This document shows, piece after piece, positions 1-12,861 of a DNA stretch of 64,000 nt (position 1 is its first letter; every line of letters begins with the position of its first letter). The notes below the pieces were generated by a model that saw nothing but the letters and a program-made list of their open reading frames with translations, did no database searches and was not told the DNA's origin. Source of the DNA: Magnolia sinica (lineage: Eukaryota; Streptophyta; Magnoliopsida; Magnoliales; Magnoliaceae); assembly GCF_029962835.1 (NCBI RefSeq), contig NC_080579.1:80803959-80867958 (forward strand), in the 5' to 3' direction. The translations under genes and the position numbers were made by a program.

Positions 1-860
1 TACTCAAAACGAGTGTAATCATTTATAAATATGATAAAATATTTATGTCTACTCTAATATGCTATAAGGAATGACTCACAAATGTCAGTTTGTATCACCT
101 CCAAGAGTCATACACTCCTTGTTGCACCATTCTTTCTGGTTCTGGTATGTTTACCCTTAATATAATCAACACAAATTTTATAATTAGAGAAGTCTAGAGA
201 ATGAAGAATCCCTTCTCGCACTAGCCTAGCCAATTTCTCACGAGAGATATGGCATAATCGCCTATGCCACGCCATGGAGGAATTTTCATACTCTAGTATT
301 TGAATCGATCCTACTTTATTTATATATAAGGCATTTATATTATAAACGTGTGAGGCATTCATGTCTAGTTGGTATAAGTTGTTCACCTTAGAGCTAGTGC
401 CAACAATAATTAAATCACAATAAATACTCAATCTTTTATTCTCAAATTTAAATGATTAACCTAATTTATTTAATCGAGAAATAAATATCAAATTACGCGT
501 TATAGAAGGCACATAAAATATATCTATTAGATTCAATAAATGACCTACCCTAATCTAAGCCTACAAGCTTTGACTGCCTCCACGTTATCTGTAACACCAT
601 TGCCCACGTATATTGAGTGTTTCACATCAGTTGGTGGCCTGCACTATAGCAAATCATGCATAGAAGTATATATATGAATAGTTGTTCCCGAATCTATTCA
701 CTAAGAATCTACCAACACATTAGTTGGATTGGATTCAAAACAAACCAGAATTGAATTATTACCCTTTCTTATGAGCCACTACTTGTACTTTATGCAGTCT
801 TTCTTCTAATGGCCTGGCTTCATGCAAAAGAAGCAGTTATCCTTTTTTATATGGCTTATG
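1..860 (-). mobile_element. Ty1/copia retrotransposon fragment (gag end to pre-integrase), left edge
   Basis: On the minus strand, 108-431 encodes a GAG-pre-integrase type segment with the family wording WHRRLCHISREKLARLV followed by a CVDYIKGKHTR-like stretch, typical of the start of copia integrase. Further right, around 785-835, a zinc-knuckle-like Cys/His pattern of a copia gag end is visible. The order (knuckle right, integrase left) fixes the minus orientation; the rest of pol lies outside the window. It is an old, broken copy with several breaks. The 5' LTR was not identified; it may lie within the featureless 860-1,550 stretch. Confidence 0.75.
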
Positions 861-1559
861 TTTCGATCCGTTCCAAGGTTATTTTCCAGCCAAATAACGT
901 AGAGGATCTAATTATCCCTTAAATATACTCACATTAACAGATTGTTTACATAAAATAATTCATGAATAAAACTGAATATCAGGAAAAATTTATCAATTTA
1001 GTTGATAGAGGCTTTTAACTGAATTATCCTTGATGAAGATAGGCCCAATCATTTGATCATAGGGAGAATCGGTCACATCATCATCACTTCTCCTATGGGA
1101 GGTAATCATAACATGCAAGTGACTATCCTAAACATGAAGCTAACTAATGTCAATAATGTAAATCTAGGATACTCAACACCTACAGATAAGATGAGTGTCT
1201 CGGCCTTAAATTACCAGCACCGTTTACTCCATACCGTCTACATTCCTTCCAAATGGTGATCGTCTGCATTTTCGTCACTTTCCACATTGAACATAAATGT
1301 AACGTTATACAATCCTGTAACTTAATCCCGATATTACAAGTCCAAATTTATGAAAATTTTCATTGATTGAGGTCACTATGGTGGCTAACAAAACCAGATC
1401 CAATCCCATGAATTTAAACTCAGGATTGCGATTTTAATCCTACCCTAAACGGATTATCAATCAAATGGACCAATTTGGCCCAGTAAGGAACTTACATTGA
1501 ATATTGAAATACTAGAAATATAGGAAATACAAGAAATACATAAGGTGAAACGAACAGCA
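861..1559. other. Non-coding stretch, no gene seen
   Basis: AT-rich sequence between the copia fragment and the long LTR to its right. One 68-codon open frame (1,053-1,259) has no recognisable similarity. The stretch may be the degraded 5' part of the copia element, but no LTR border or primer site could be fixed. Confidence 0.4.
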
Positions 1560-2037
1560 AGGTTTCACTTGACATTCCAATAGTTCATGTTAGCTTTTAG
1601 AGATGGCCATGGAAGGGGTCATTTTCTCATGAAATGGAGTGACGTGATCCACTTACAATGGTCATATGACCCTAATTGGTCTGTTTCAATCAAAATTCAT
1701 AAGTCGTGCGTCCTATAACTCATCCCGGATCAAAAGTTATGGATGATTAATGGTTCACACTTCGAGTGACTAGTTCCCTCTTTTTAGAATGGAATTCTTT
1801 GATCTAGGTGTGCCTAGGACTCTAAGTAGTGGAAAAGAAACCCTTTATAAGACAAGACCGGGCTTTGTCGGTTTGACCAACTTAAGCAGTTGGAAGACAA
1901 AAGAAAAAAGAAATGAACACTGTTGGTTCAACTGACCGATCATCAGTCCCTATCGATTCCTATTGGTCCAACTGAACTCAATAATTTCTTCGACCAATGA
2001 GCTGCGTAAGTTACTAATTTAGGGGAAAATTTTAGTG

Positions 2038-2045
2038 TATAAATA
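2038..2045 (+). promoter_or_regulatory. TATA box of the long LTR
   Basis: TATAAATA, followed about 30-60 bases downstream by a leader rich in GAGAGA (2,100-2,160). The same arrangement occurs on the minus strand at about 50,051-50,059 in a related LTR, which supports it as the LTR promoter core. Confidence 0.5.
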
Positions 2046-2947
2046 CCCATTCTTACCCCATTTCTCTCACTTGATCAACCCACCGAAGTTTTTCGATTTT
2101 GAGAGAGTGAAAGAGAGAGAAGGGGAAGTAAGAGAGAGGGTGTAATGGGGGGAGGAGATTCGTTTGTTTGGTCCATTCCTTTCCAAAGATCTAGATCATG
2201 TGAGCTTCCCAACATCTTCTTCAGCCAAAACTGTCATCCCTAGGCTGGATTCACCTCCCTTGGCTATGTAACAGGTTTCTAACCTTGTTTGGGGGATTTT
2301 TCTCAATCTCCTTATGCTTTGAAGCCATTAGGGTTAGAAAACACTGCGTATTCATTTATTTCTCAAAACTCTAATCTTAAGGTTTGCTCATGTTAGGTTT
2401 TGAGGCCTTGATAGTCAATTTGTGGTGGTCTCTTCTCTCGAGGGAGTCGTATTTGGTGTGTCTTCATTTGGACGTTGGTTGTACGCTGATTCTGAGCCCC
2501 GACTTGTTGATTCGAGTTGGGCATTGTCCGAATTGAGATAGGTAAGCCATAATCCCTTGATTGGTAATTAATTAGGGTCATATCCAAGTCATTAACTGTA
2601 AGATTGTACCTAGGGTTTGGATCATTTTCTCCAAATGTCTGACACTAGGGCCACATCCGATTTGAGGGCTTTCGACTCCAAGGTGAAGACCTACCCTTCA
2701 AGTTTTCCTTTGACATTTTTATTCTTGCGATAGTCTCATTACTTGAAGGATTATGTTGATTAGCCTATGAATCATGCTGCATGTGTTAACTAAGGATTAT
2801 TGGATCATGAATCTTGTGATAACTCTTTTAATAACTCTTGTAATATATCTCACATGTGTAGCTTAGGAATAAACTGCTAGAATTCTTAAATGTTTAGAAT
2901 CTTGTATGCAAACACATAACATGCTTAGTATCTTGTACAAGTTGAAT

Positions 2948-2967
2948 CACACACACACACACACACT
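2948..2967. repeat. (CA)n microsatellite
   Basis: About ten CA dinucleotides in a row inside the long LTR. Confidence 0.9.
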
Positions 2968-3473
2968 CTTTAACATGTTGTAGTATAAATCATGTGTGTT
3001 GCGAGTTAAATGGTTTAGATTAGTGAGACATGCAAATTGAAATCCACTTGTGAGATCCACAAGGATTATGGGCAATTGTGGATAGGCTCGTGTGATTCAG
3101 ACTGCCTCATTTATGATACAATCCCTGGGATGATTTTGTCGGAATGGAAACTTGTATGGTTGAACCGCATATATGGGATTGTGCCTTGAACTATTAGCCA
3201 TCTTGTGATTGGATTAAATGAAATTGGTTAGAGATTTACCATTTATAAATTGATTGTACCTTATTGACTTTGTTTGGGTGGAATCCCATTTGTGTCTTGT
3301 TGGCTTTTGCTAGGAGGAACCCTTTGTGGATTTATATGTGTATTGTAGTGGTAAGTTCTATTGGTTGGATCGAGGTTGGCCATTAGTTGTAGAGGCAGTG
3401 CATGAACGGACTATTTGTGAATTGGATTAATAAAGGTTAGATTAATCATGCCTTCATGACACCCTTTGTGAGC

Positions 3474-3672
3474 TGGGTAAACTGTTTGAAAGACCCACTC
3501 TCTTATATTTGGAGATTGAGTCGACTATGTGAAAGACTCAATCTCTTGCATTTGAGAATGGGTCGACAGTTTGAAAGACCCGGTTTCTTGCATTTGAGTT
3601 GAGTTGACTGTTTAAAAGATTCAATCTCTTGAGAATGGGTCAATTGTTTAAAAGATCAATTCTCTTACATTT
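3474..3672. repeat. Tandem repeat, about 42-bp unit, about 5 copies
   Basis: Units start with variants of actgtttgaaagaccc at about 3,481, 3,524, 3,566, 3,607 and 3,643, each followed by ctctt(gc)atttgaga-like wording. Spacing is 43, 42, 41 and 36 bases, so the units are diverging. The array lies inside the long LTR. Confidence 0.8.
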
Positions 3673-4394
3673 GGTCCACCTCGATGTGCATCTCTAGAGT
3701 GATGAACATGTGCATGCACTCATGCATGTAAATAAGATGCATTATAACTATGATTGTTTGTATGCTAGCCTTTATACTATATTTGATTGATATGTCTTGC
3801 ATATAATCTTGAGGGGATTTCTCACTGAACTGGCCACTTATGCTTCCATATTTCAACTGTATAGACAATGCAAGTATAGGTGAGGGTAGTGATCCTTATA
3901 AGGGTGTTCTGTTTGAGAGTGGTGAGCAGTTGGTCGGCAAGGAGGAGATCATTAGCATGACTGAGCTATATGAGCTCAACCGTTGGGCTCTCACTTTATT
4001 CCTTTTTGGACAGTTTTGGTATCTTTTACATTTGGTTCTTTTTATGGATTGTATAGGCGCTCATTGAGGGTTTTCTTAGGATTGCATACATTTTTTGATA
4101 TTAGCCCTTATATTCCCTTGTATGGTTACTTCACCTATCTTGATACCTGCCGTATGAATAAGCACTATAATTTATGAGATGCTAGCCTGATATGTGAACT
4201 CGTGGGAAGCACACCTACGTGTGGTAATTCGTAATGTGATACTCGGATTTCCGCTGTGAGGGCATTGTGCTCAAGTAACAAAAACCAGGCATTACGAGCA
4301 TTGACACCAGAACAATTGTTCGTTATTAAGTTAATACCTTCGAATTCGGGACCTGAGTCACTGATAATCGGGTGCCGGGTTTTAGGACATTACA

Positions 4395-5700
4395 CCATAG
4401 AAGGATCTAAGTCAGCTGCTATTTATGTTTTATTTATGTTTTCCCTTCAGCCAAGTTTGCATGACCCTACGAACATGTTAGATGACGAATAAACCTCATT
4501 GTTGGCCCTACAAAGATTACCATGAACGTTTGTCCAATTCCCACTGCTTTCAGTGATGTGGTCTAATTGGGTTTTGAATTTGCCTCATTTTTGGGCTGAT
4601 GCTCTGGAACGATTTGTAAAAAATTATGGATGGTGTGGATTTAACACAAATCATGGTGGGGTAAGAGAAGTTCCACACCTTAAAAAGTTGTGTAGTAGGA
4701 ATAGAGAAACTATTCGGGAGAGGAAAGATTGAGCTCATGTCAGTGGAAATGTCGTGTACGAATGAGAAACGATGGCCCATTGGCAGGTTATAAACATGTT
4801 TCGTGAAAACAGTAAGCCCTACTATTGAACTTATACCATTGGTAGGTGATATAACATCAGTGTCATGTAAATGGTAGGCCCTACCATCGAACTTGATGAT
4901 CTCGCACGTACCATTGGTAAGGAATATAACATCTGTCTTATGAAAGCGGTGGACCCCACCATTAAACTTGCTTGTTGCCAAAATCAGAACAGTCAGGTAA
5001 TCAGATCGGCCACATAGTTGGAGTAAAAATCAGGGTAGAGAATTTTGACCCCTCCAGTGCAGGTTGGTGCTGAAAAAGCCATTGGCCCCACCGGGAAGTA
5101 TGGTTTATATCCACACCCTTCATCGGTTTTGCTAGCATATTTTAGGGCATGAGCCAAAAATTAAAGCAGATCCAAATCTCTGTATCTCAGGTGGCCCATT
5201 TCACCTGAAAAGTATGGTACTATTAGATTATGGCGAAGTTTGTTACACCTGCATGCTGCCTCCTTGTGGTCTGCTTGTATATAATCCTAACCCTTCGTTC
5301 TTTGGGCCTAGCATGGATGGGTCATATCCAAAACATCTTATAAAATGATTGAGAAACTCTAGTGAATAAAAAATAGACGGTAACTAAGACGTAACTAGCA
5401 TTCACCATTTTATGGGTCAAAACCTTCCAATGTGCATCTCCAATGATAACAATCATTGTGATTTCAAATATGTGGCCAATCCAAGGTAGGACCCAACTGA
5501 TGAGCGGTCAGGATTGGTGCGTGTTACCTACATGTATGGCGATTTTGAATATTTCATAATTAGCTCAGCTACGTGCGTTTACCACCCAATCTCGTCGTGT
5601 TCCAGATTTTAAGAACTTGAGGTTTTTCTCAGGATATTATCGGTAAATCTCTCAAAAAATAAAAATCTTTTAAAATTCTTAAATAAATATAAAATTTAAA
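4395..5700. other. Intergenic DNA with MITE-like fragments
   Basis: No gene seen. Stretches around 4,590-4,650 and 5,060-5,330 carry the wording shared by the short repeats found throughout the window (gatggtgtggatttaacac, atggtggggt, tcaggtggcccat, agggcatgagcc). They are fragments rather than complete copies; no terminal inverted repeats were identified. Confidence 0.5.
4769..4972. repeat. Tandem repeat, about 70-75-bp unit, about 2.7 copies
   Basis: Three successive units carry (c)ccattggtaggtgatataacat, then a gtaggccctaccatcgaactt-like core. The third unit is the variant ccattggtaaggaatataac at about 4,910. The unit is not similar to the other arrays in the window. Confidence 0.75.
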
Positions 5701-5875
5701 TATATGTTTCTACATAATCTTGTAGTTAATATCGCGATAAAAATGCTATCTGTGTGCAGTTGTAAACCACGCCCACAAACTTGGCATTTGCCTCTGAAAT
5801 TCCCGCAAGACGATCTATCATCAGAACAAACTTCTTTCCGGCTTTCTTGCTTTCAATCTCTAATTTTATATTCTG

Positions 5876-8800
5876 ATGGCAGATGGACTTGTTCCATCGG
5901 TTCTGAGTCACTTGAATTCCGCCGTCCAATCCGAGCTAGGATCGGTACTCTCCTGTCGCCAAGAGCTACAAGACCTTTCCAGTGCATTCAAAGCCATCCA
6001 AGCCGTTCTTCGCGATGCTGAGAGGAGACAGAGAAAGGAAGAAGCTCTGAGTGATTGGCTGGAGAAGATCAAAGATGTGGCCAGCGACTTTGAAGACATG
6101 CTGGATGAATGCAGAGCCGAATCCATCAGATATGAAAATGAAGAGAGCAGAATCTCACCTTCCACAAAGCGGGTATGCAACTCTTTGATGAAACAGTCGA
6201 AGAATTGGGATTTCATGTTAAATTGGGCATTGAGACGGGGCGTAGATTAAAAATTGTTAGAGAAAGGCTTCAGATGATATGTAGTGAGAAGACTAACTTC
6301 CATTTGGAAGAAATCATAGCTAGTAAGATTGAGACAGTGGAGTGGAAAACTAGTTCCTTGATTGATGAATCGGAGATTATTGGTAGGACTTCAGATAAGG
6401 AAAGGATTGTACCCCTGGTTGGTAAGTGACACTAGTCATGTAACAACATTCCCATCATTTCTATAATTGGTTTGGGGGGAGCAGGAAAGACTGCTCTGGC
6501 TCAATTAATATACAATGATGAGCGAATTACTCGACACTTCCCGAAAAGGACGTGGGTTCATGTTTCGGATGATAATAATGTGACTAGGATTTGTAAAGCA
6601 ATCATTGAAGCCGCGGAGGGTCGACCTGCCCCTGGTTACTCTGAATGGGAAATGGTGCAAAATCATCTATGGAACGTCTTGAAAGGGGAGCAATTTTTAC
6701 TTGTGCTTGATGATATGTGGAATGAAAATCAAGAAATGTGGGATCGATTGAGGCTTCCTCTAAAAGGCGGAGTAAGTGGAAGTAGAATTTTTTCATCACG
6801 ACTCACAATGAAACCGTGCTAAAAACTATGGGTGCCACGAAACGGCATGAACTAGCACCCCTATTAGAAAGGGATTCTTGGTCAATGTTCAGTCACATTG
6901 CTTTTAGGGATATGAATACAGAGGAACGTGCAGAGTTGGAAGAGATTGGGAAAGAAATTTCAAGAAAGTGTGACAGACTGCCTCTTATTATAAAGAGGAT
7001 AGCAAATGGATTGCGTTTCAAGAGGACGAGAAGGGAGTGGAGAGCTTGTGTTGGAGAGTGAAACATGGGATTTTCCAAATGTTACAAAAGGCATCGTAGT
7101 TGACCTTCAATTAAGTTATGAAAATATGCTACCATACTTGAAGCGTTGCTTTGCCTTTTGTTTTATGTTTCCAAAGGATCATGTTATAGAGAGGGAGACA
7201 TTAATCAAGTTGTGGATGGCCCAGGGTTTCATTCATCCTGAGGAAAGTTCAGCAATGGAAAGTATAGGTGAAGGGTATTTTTACGATTTACTAGGGTGAT
7301 CCTTGTTTGATGCTCCAATAACAGATTGCTTTGGTAACGTCCTGCATTGTAAGATGATGGATATTGTTCATGACTTCTTCCAAACTGTCATGAGAGAATG
7401 CGATACCATGAACTTGGAATTGCAGAAGGATATCCCCTTACATGTGCGCCATGTCTCATTGAAATGCAGTGGTGGTATTTCATTAACTCAAACTTTGCAC
7501 AAAGCCAAGAATCTGCGAACGCTCCTATTCATTGGGTGGTCAAGAATCATTGTGCTGACCGAAGGTTTATTTGAAAATTTCAGGTTCCTCCGAGCATTAG
7601 ATTTGAGTGGTACAAATTGTTCTAACCTTTCATCATCCTTGAAGAAGTTGAAACTTTTAAGATACCTCAACTTATCAACCACTGGAGTACAGAAGCTGCC
7701 TGAATTCATATGCGGATTGTATTTGTTGCAAACCTTGAAACTTAACGAGTGCCACAAACTGTTTGAAGTTCCCAAAGACGTGGAAACTGGCGAGTTTAAG
7801 ACATCTGGAAATTAACGGTACCTTGTTATTGCAGATTTCACCCCATTGGATTGGAAGATTAACTTCCCTTAGAACTTTGTCAAAGTTTATTGTCGGGGAT
7901 GGGATGGAATGCAGGATTGGGGAACTTAAAAACCTCAATCTCCTCCAAGGAGAGTTATCAATATACCATTTGGAAAGGGTGTTAAATGAGGGTGAAGCCA
8001 AGGAAGCAGAACTAATGAATAAGAAAAACCTTCGCCTTTTGGAATTGTATGGCAGAGTTACAAGGAGAAGTAACGAGGATTGAGGGTGTGTTTGAAGGAC
8101 TTCGACCCCACACAAACCCAGAAGAACTGAAAATATCGTGTTACACAGGATTGAAGTTCCTGGGATGGATGGAAGATGCATCGTTCTCCAACCTAGTTAA
8201 TGTGACACTTCGTGAATGCCGTAACTGCATAAAACTACCAGCACTTGGGGCACTACCATCCCTCAAATACCTTACAATAGAAGAAATGCATGAGGTGAAA
8301 TTCATTGGTCTGGAGTTCTATGGGAACAATGATAGTGGAGAAATAACAGGTGCATGTGCAGCATTTCGTAAGTTGGAGACACTCATTTTGAGGAGAATGC
8401 ATTCTTTGATGGCGTGGGTTGGGAGAGAAGATGGGGAAGTGGCAATGTTTGGGAGACCAGATGGAAAAATGCCATCCCTCCTTGAACTACAGATTGCAGA
8501 TTGCCCCAGGTTAACGAAAAGTGCCCCTGTTCCTTCATGGTAAACTGTGGAAAGTAGATCTTGAAGCACCAAACATGTACTGGACATCCTTCGTTTCAGA
8601 ATCCGTCGAGTGTTTGGAAGTAAAAGACATCAGAGATGTTCGTCCACCTGCCATTCCCTTGCAACCTCAAGTACTTGGTGATTAAAAATTCATCACATTT
8701 GGAGTTTCCCATTGGGATACAGAAACTCTGTGGGCTCCAGATGCTCCACATTAGAGACTGCCCAGAACTGACACATCTGCCTAAGGAGCTCAAAGACCTC

Positions 8801-8968
8801 CATAACCTTCACCAACTGAAGATCGTGGGCTGCTCGATTTTAGAAAAATGGTGTGACAAATACGCTGAGGACGATCAGCTACAAGCAATGTCACACATCC
8901 CTAATGTCTGGATTGGCAACAAAGAGATTAAGCGAGATGGGCGAGTAGTGGCTGGACAAGCAAGGTAA
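5876..8968 (+). pseudogene. CC-NBS-LRR (CNL) disease-resistance gene, decayed
   Basis: Intact NLRs of this type are intracellular immune receptors. Start ATG at 5,876 opens an Rx-type coiled-coil domain (to about 6,170). The NB-ARC follows: P-loop GLGGAGKT (6,469-6,492), kinase-2 LLVLDDMW (about 6,700), a degenerate GLPL site reading RLPL (about 6,980), RNBS-D RCFAFCFMFPKD (about 7,143) and KMMDIVHD in place of the MHD motif (about 7,350). Leucine-rich repeats run from about 7,500 to 8,968. The reading frame changes near 6,170, 6,790, 7,060, 7,785, 8,060 and between 8,540 and 8,640, and in-frame stops lie at 6,427, 6,433, 7,297 and 8,541. Matching motif order across frames shows one gene, not several. 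No introns are needed. The stop at 7,297 replaces the Trp usual in the YFxDLLWRS motif. With this many lesions it is surely non-coding, though fragments could be transcribed. Confidence 0.93.
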
Positions 8969-9772
8969 GAGTCCTTTACCTCTCTTTGTGATTGTCAGCA
9001 GTGCTATGTTGACTCCTACATTGCATCTGTACTTTCCCCATGCATCAAAATATGGCCACTCCTGTGCATATCTGATCTAGTCATCAGGTTGGCCAAAATA
9101 TTGAAGGTGTGACACGATTCGGATTTTCTTTCTTCTCTGTTTCTGGGCTCTGCACCCACATTCCATCAAAACACTCTACCCACAGTGAACCCCAGATGCA
9201 CCCAAGCTGTCAAAATGGCATGTGAGTAAAATATCCTATCCATGTATCAGGTGGTATACACTGTCTAAAGCATCTGGCTAAAACATAGGGTGTTCAATTA
9301 TTAGGGAAGCCACACATTTACAAAAGCAATGGACGACTAAAAACAAATCTTTTGGAACTTTTTTTTTTCCGTTGCGTTTCTAAATGTGTGACACCAACGT
9401 CATAATTAAATAGCATGAGTTTTCTCATCAAATGATTTTAAACGGTGGATCCCTCGGTAGACACCAAACCGATTTTAATCAGATGTATCAGTTTGCATTG
9501 TGTTGGTTGCATCTTTGAATAGCATATCTATGTTTTTGCATCAGTTTGGAAATTTTTAAGGTATGTAACTGAGAGATATTTGTGTTGTAGCGGAATCTCT
9601 TGACTGCAAAGGACCATAAGATTGTAATATTTGCATGCATTGTATGGCTTTTGGATGTTTTATGTATTCTTGTAATGTTATTATTTTGGAATGTGACATC
9701 TATCTCTGAAAACTGGTTCTGAGATGAATGGGAGGTTTCCTAGCCTGACGTGCCTGGGTCTTTTACACTTGT
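8969..9772 (+). other. 3' flank of the NLR relic, duplicated elsewhere in the window
   Basis: No coding potential. The end of the NLR frame runs into caaggtaagagtcc (8,960-8,973), which could be the donor of a 3'-UTR intron. Two blocks recur downstream: about 9,190-9,310 resembles 17,545-17,650 (tgtcaaaatggca, then tcctatccatgtat), and 9,600-9,750 resembles 18,713-18,935 (gactgtaatatttg; ctgaaaaacaggttcagaaatga). Confidence 0.55.
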
Positions 9773-9780
9773 GCTTGCAT
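9773..9780. repeat. Left target-site duplication of the hAT-type element
   Basis: GCTTGCAT, matching GCTTGGAT at 16,127-16,134 in 7 of 8 positions. Eight bases is the duplication length of the hAT superfamily. Confidence 0.6.
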
Positions 9781-10859
9781 CGGTGTTCGAGTTGTCGGTA
9801 TCGTTACAAGTTTCGCTGGCCGAAGATAAAGATATAATATCGTTATCCCCGATAATCGGAAATGCGGGGAAAAATGAGGAAACATGGAGAAAATGGTGGA
9901 ATTTTTCAGTGAAACTTTAGAACATGCCCAAATACACATATTTACATATTCATGAATGAAAAATTTACAAAAATTAAAAAAAAAATGCATTAAATAATAA
10001 GTTTTCATTTAAGGGGGGCTAAAAGGCATGCTATGTCGTAAGAAATCACTTAAATAGTAACAAAATTGAATTTATATAATACAAATGCAAGCTTACAAGA
10101 ATACTAAATGGCTAGAATGTTAAATCAAATCAAAATTTCATGTAATTTACAATTGAGGAAAGAGTCCGCAGCTTGCGTATTGAGTAAATTCTGAGGGCCC
10201 AAAGTGATTTATGTACTTTATCTGCTAACTACAGATCAAGTTTATCTTACTATAGAAATATTGGAACAAGTGGCAGGAAAATGAATCAATCTGGTCCGTC
10301 CATCTAGTTTTCCTTACTTTGGATGGTTGGTTTATCCAAATTTATAAATATCTAGTTATCATATCCATATGAAAGATGGCCTTCAAGCGATGGTGTGAGA
10401 TGAAAATAGTTAATGGACAAACATTCATCCAATTAAATTGATGAAATGTGATAGACAAGATTTTCTAATTGTTGTGATATTTTTCAAAAATATCCATCCA
10501 TGATATATCCCACTAGATGGACAGCCTGATCAATACATCTCCCTGCTACTTGTAGAGTAGAGATATGGATCTACCACATTCGGGTTCTCTGGGTTCTACC
10601 ATATCATCCCCATGCAATGAGTTGTTTGAGAGAGGCCGTGCAAATGGTGGACTTGGCTCTTGCACAAGTGATGTAGGTGGGCAATGGCCCATGATGGTAG
10701 CAGTTGATTATGGACTTGTGGATAATCAAACAATCAATCTGAATCGTCGATTTCGATCATCATCTTCATCACATGGCATTTGAAAAAATAAAAGAGTAAT
10801 AGGATAATCCTAACCATCAGATCAATGACTTGCAAAATAGGTAGAGACATCATTCTTAA

Positions 10860-11611
10860 TCATCAGGTGGGCCACATGATAATTTCGGTGTACTTCGTTA
10901 CATTGCCATTGCCTAATGGTTCATGTGCATCTACGACATCCCATCCAAACCCTACAGTGATGTCTATTTGTCATCCAAGCTGTTAATAAGATAAAAAAGA
11001 CACGAATGAAGGGGAAAAAATAAATACAAGCTCAATGCAAAGATTCTATGACCCTCAAGAATTTTTCAACAGTATAAGTTCAATTCACACTGTTTCACGT
11101 GGTGTGGTGCATTTGAGCTTTGGATATTCTTCACTTTTGGACCCACCGTGAATGCATGTGGTTTTTCCATACCGTTCATCCATTTTTCTAGATCATTTTA
11201 GGGGTTGAGCACAAACTTGAAGCATATACAAAGCTCAAGTGGACCATACCACAGGAAATAGTAGAAATATTAATTTCCACCGTTGAAACCTTTACAAGGC
11301 CTCCAGTGATGTTTATTTGTCATCCAACCTGTTCATAGGATCACACAGACATGGATGAAGTGAAAAAACAATTATTAACTTGATCTAAAACTTCTATGGA
11401 CCCCAGTAACTTTTCAACTGTACACATTTAATTAACACTTTTTTTCAATAGTGTGGTCCACTTGATATTTTTATATGCTTCATTTTTAGGCTAACATACT
11501 AAATTCATTTGGTAAAATGTATGGATGGAGTGGATAAAATTCATGAATGAAGGTGGGCCCCATAAAGTTTACTCAGTACACTAACCATACTGAGTTACTC
11601 AGTACGCAATT
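10860..11611. repeat. MITE-like repeats, two partial copies in tandem
   Basis: Two stretches with the same wording (gtgatgtctatttgtcatccaa at about 10,960, and a near copy at about 11,305), each followed by a tgtggtccacttgag-type core and a tggatggagtggat-type right part. The second ends in actcagtac...gttactcagtacgc at about 11,575-11,605, the subterminal signature of this family. There is no coding content. Confidence 0.6.
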
Positions 11612-12160
11612 AGCTTCCACATGTTATGCAGCTAATCCGCTTAAGTGGTGCTATGTGGACCCCAACATGATGTATGTGTCTCATCCATACCGTTTAATCC
11701 ATTTTTTGAGATAATTTTTGGTATGAACTAAAAACTGAGTTAAATCAAAATCTAAAGTGGGCCACACAGTGTTAATTGAACTCTCGTCGTTAAAAACTTC
11801 TTGGGGCTACAAAAGTTTTGGATCAAGCTAATATTTCGCTTGATATTTATTTTTTGACTTCATCTAGGACTGTATGACTTAATCTACAGGTTAGATGTCA
11901 AATAAATATTACAGTGGGCCCTAGCCCCTAGGAGGTTTTTAATGGTAGAAATTCAATCACTACCTTTTTCCCATGGTGTGGTCCACCTAAGATTTTTATC
12001 TACATATTTTATTACATTTAATATTAAAATGATGTGTAAAAATGGATAGACGGTGTGAATTAAAGACATAGTTCATAATGGGCCCATGAAGCAATGATCA
12101 ACGTCACTAGCTAAATTGTGTCCCTACGTACTCAGTACGCAATCCAATTTTTATAAAAAG
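11612..12160. repeat. MITE-like repeat, same family
   Basis: This copy runs from gtggaccccaacatgatgta (about 11,650) through the core (gtgggccctag at about 11,915; gtggtccacctaag at about 11,980) to cgtactcagtacgcaatcc at about 12,127-12,145. It is not interrupted; the left end is less clear than the right. Confidence 0.6.
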
Positions 12161-12861
12161 TGGACGCGGATTGTGTCCTACCCCCGCTCAGATGGATCCG
12201 TCTCGGTAGGGTTCTATGGGGCCCACCATGATGTAAGTATTTTATCTACACCGTTCATCGCTTTTCTAATATCATTTTAAGATATTATACAAAAAATGAA
12301 GCAGATATACAACTCCAGGGGACCACATCAAAGGAAGCTGCAGTGATAATGACACCCACCATTGAAACCTTTCTAAGGGCAACTGTGATGTTTTTTTTAC
12401 CACCCAACCTATTAATAAGGTCATGCAGACTTGGATGAAGTGAATGCGATAGATCTAAAGTTCAAGAGGACCCCACCATTGAAAATAGTTAGGATAGTGA
12501 CATCCATCGATTTAAAACTACCTGGGGCCACAGTAGTTTCCAATCAAGCTGATATTTTTGTTTTCACTTCATTTATCTCTATGTTAACTTATGAATAGGT
12601 TGGATCTCAAAAATACATCACGGGGGCCCTATAAATGTTTCAATGGTGGGTGTGACTGCTCCCATGGTTTTTTGTGGTGCGTCCACTTGAAATTTAGATC
12701 ATTCTCATTCTCTTTGTAATGCTATAAAACGATCCCTACAAATGGTTGGACGGTATGGATACAACACATGCATCATGGTGGGGTCCACAGAGCATGGTGA
12801 CGTCACTTCAGTAGTGATTTGGCTTCTGACCTTGTCAGTATCCAATCTACGCCCCTTAAAA
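12161..12861. repeat. Related MITE-like repeat with different ends
   Basis: The interior resembles its neighbours (gggcccaccatgatgtaag at 12,219; tttcaatggtgggtgtgac at about 12,636), but the left end reads ggattgtgtcctacccccgc and the right end near 12,830-12,855 lacks the cagtacgc signature. It looks like a second subfamily abutting the others. Confidence 0.5.

Larger units (their letters stand above)
1560..4394 (+). mobile_element. Chromovirus-like (Ty3/gypsy) long LTR, probable
   Basis: A TATA box (2,038-2,045) followed by a GA-rich leader points to + strand transcription. The right end (ccgggttttaggacattaca, 4,375-4,394) resembles the other long-LTR borders in this window at 42,962, 46,879 and 61,446 in sequence and style. 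The block around 3,790-4,260 has the same wording as the other copies (for example the cttgaggggatttctcac stretch, whose complement occurs at 43,340 and 47,320). No gag or pol lies beside it, so it looks like a solo or truncated LTR. The left border is approximate. It is a fossil with no coding content. Confidence 0.5.

Noticed and set aside
4550-4981. 143-codon minus-strand frame
   Set aside because: Runs through a 70-75-base tandem repeat and MITE-like sequence; the repeated T(D/N)VI(S/F)(L/P)TNG words reflect the DNA repeat.
5876-8968. Reading the NLR region as several small genes
   Set aside because: Motifs of one CNL occur in the correct order and spacing across successive frames; separate genes would not do this.
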